A stretch of 64,000 nucleotides of DNA from Rhizobium sp. AC27/96 (GTDB lineage Bacteria; Pseudomonadota; Alphaproteobacteria; Rhizobiales; Rhizobiaceae). This document shows positions 62,751 to 64,000 of the stretch, piece by piece. The translations under genes were made by a program, and so were the position numbers. Position 1 is the first letter of the stretch; each line of letters begins with the position of its first letter. The DNA is taken from contig NZ_LXKN01000001.1 in the NCBI RefSeq assembly GCF_001692325.1, forward strand, positions 1 to 64,000. The letters are read 5' to 3'. A model generated the notes under the pieces. It ran no database searches. It was not told the DNA's origin and worked only from the letters and a program-made list of their open reading frames with translations.

Positions 62751-64000
62751 ATGGCCGCCGATATTCGTTCCCTTGCCGCAACCATCGCCGCCGAGATCAA
62801 TTCCCGCCCGGAGCAGGCCAAGTCCGCCATCGAGCTTCTCGATGAAGGCGCGACGGTGCCGTTCATTGCCCGCTACCGCAAGGAAGTGACCGGTGGTCTT
62901 GATGACGGGCAGCTGCGGACGCTGGCGGAGCGCCTCGTCTATCTCCGTGACCTGGAAGCTCGCCGCGCTGCCATCATCGAGTCCATCACCGGCCAGGGCA
63001 AGATGACCGACGAGCTGATGGGCAAGATCACCAAGGTTGGCACCAAGGCCGAGCTGGAAGATCTCTATCTGCCCTACAAGCAGAAACGCCGCACGCGCGC
63101 CGAGATCGCCAGAGAGCGCGGCCTCGGTCCGCTTGCAGAAACCATCCTCACCGATCGCTCGAAAGAGCCCGCCGCTCTCGCCGAGGGCTTCATCACGGCC
63201 GATGTGGCCGATGTGAAGACAGCGCTCGAAGGCGCGCGCGATATCATAGCCGAAGGTATTGCCGAGAATGCCGATCTGCTCGGCAAGCTGCGCGGCTACA
63301 TGAAGACGAATGCCACGCTGAAGGCGGCCGTCGTGGACGGCAAGCAGGAGGCCGGTGCCAAATTCTCGGACTATTTCGCGCATCAGGAGCGGTGGGCAAC
63401 TGCACCGGGCCATCGGGCGCTGGCGATGCTGCGCGGCTGGAACGAAGAGTTCCTGACGCTGACAATCGATATCGACGTGGATACCGCCTCGCCGAGCAAG
63501 CCTGTGGAGCGCATGATTGCCACCGCCTACGAGATCGGCCCGAGCAAGCCAGGCGACCGATGGCTGATGGATGTCGCCAGCTGGACATGGCGGGTGAAGC
63601 TTTCCATGTCGCTGTCGCTTGATCTCATGCGGGAGCTGCGCGAACGCGGCGAGGAAGAGGCAATCCACGTCTTCGCCCGCAACCTGAAGGATCTGCTGCT
63701 GGCAGCGCCCGCCGGCTCGCGCGCCACCATGGGTCTCGATCCCGGCATCCGCACCGGCGTCAAGGTCGCCGTTGTCGACGGCACGGGCAAGCTTCTGGAG
63801 ACGACGACAGTCTATCCCTTCCCGCCAAGGAACGATGTGCGCGGCACGCAGGCGACGCTGGCGGCGCTCGTCCGCAAGCACAAGGTCGAGCTGATTTCCA
63901 TCGGCAACGGCACCGGCAGCCGCGAAACGGAAAAGCTGGTCACCGATATGCTGGCCGAACTGCCCGCACCGAAGCCGACCAAGGTCATCGTTTCGGAGGC
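62751..64000 (+). CDS. tex: RNA-binding transcriptional accessory protein Tex (partial, runs off the window end)
   Basis: From ATG 62751 the frame is open for 416 codons to the window end with no stop, so the gene is cut. The residues read MAADIRSLAATIAAEIN, GATVPFIARYRKEVTGGLDD, and YLPYKQKRRTRAEIARERGL, the Tex N-terminal helical part, followed by the YqgF/RNase-H-like domain with GLDPGIRTGVKVAVVD. A complete Tex would be about 770 residues and end with S1 domains, which lie beyond the window. Transcribed divergently from purD across a 247-base gap. Confidence 0.94.
   Translation, partial: MAADIRSLAATIAAEINSRPEQAKSAIELLDEGATVPFIARYRKEVTGGLDDGQLRTLAERLVYLRDLEARRAAIIESITGQGKMTDELMGKITKVGTKAELEDLYLPYKQKRRTRAEIARERGLGPLAETILTDRSKEPAALAEGFITADVADVKTALEGARDIIAEGIAENADLLGKLRGYMKTNATLKAAVVDGKQEAGAKFSDYFAHQERWATAPGHRALAMLRGWNEEFLTLTIDIDVDTASPSKPVERMIATAYEIGPSKPGDRWLMDVASWTWRVKLSMSLSLDLMRELRERGEEEAIHVFARNLKDLLLAAPAGSRATMGLDPGIRTGVKVAVVDGTGKLLETTTVYPFPPRNDVRGTQATLAALVRKHKVELISIGNGTGSRETEKLVTDMLAELPAPKPTKVIVSE

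Overview
The window is a chromosomal segment of an alphaproteobacterium of the order Rhizobiales, most likely Rhizobium or a close relative. The evidence is high GC, a CTTGAC-N17-CTATGT type promoter ahead of the ATP synthase genes, an F0 operon (atpI-B-E-F'-F) without F1 genes beside it, and several small families typical of rhizobia (DUF2093, DUF4170, DUF2007-like). Almost all of it is ordinary core genome. There is no tRNA, rRNA, CRISPR array, prophage or intact transposon that I can see.

Layout. 1-8100: tail of a membrane transporter, ileS, a lipoprotein, tadA, then rluB-rsmD-patatin. 8100-16000: a KefB-type antiporter, then a same-strand run pmbA-cysQ-like-DUF4170-waaA-HAD-lpxK whose later members finish lipid A/Kdo. 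16000-22400: DUF2093 and mutL on the minus strand, a kinase-less PAS/receiver protein, a GGDEF/EAL protein and a PRC-barrel envelope protein with an EcfG-like promoter. 22700-26930: a minus-strand sugar-acid operon (SDR dehydrogenase, dgoK, dgoA, SMP-30 lactonase) with a divergent IclR regulator; together they resemble the De Ley-Doudoroff galactose/galactonate route. 27250-33120: a LuxR solo, an intergenic region with a sigma-54-like promoter and a strong hairpin, a cysteine-free Mrp/ApbC, then corA-kup. 33250-41100: a low-GC membrane protein, a SleB-type cell-wall hydrolase, the atp F0 operon, a phosphotransferase, rnhB and a radical SAM protein. 41300-46830: a small glycosyltransferase, a secreted small protein, then ispB, a TPR protein, ispE and moaB on the minus strand. 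46940-49900: DUF2007, a methyltransferase, an S49 protease, a small membrane protein, and a ParDE-type module whose toxin is broken by one stop codon. 49980-57920: glyQ and glyS separated by lemA, an aroA-family gene, DUF2207 and a DUF559 gene lying between palindromic repeats. 57930-64000: DUF523, a chemoreceptor, an AT-rich gap, a small secreted protein, purD and the start of tex (cut by the window end).

The least conventional signals are the possible sigma-54 transcription unit at 28.2 kb, the DUF559 gene among palindromic repeats at 55.1-55.7 kb, the Mrp/ApbC protein that has no cysteine at all, the pseudogenised toxin beside an intact antitoxin, the kinase-less PAS-PAS-REC-REC protein, and the IclR gene that lacks a normal start codon for its conserved N-terminus. 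All functional statements rest on motif and family recognition by eye; no database search was run.
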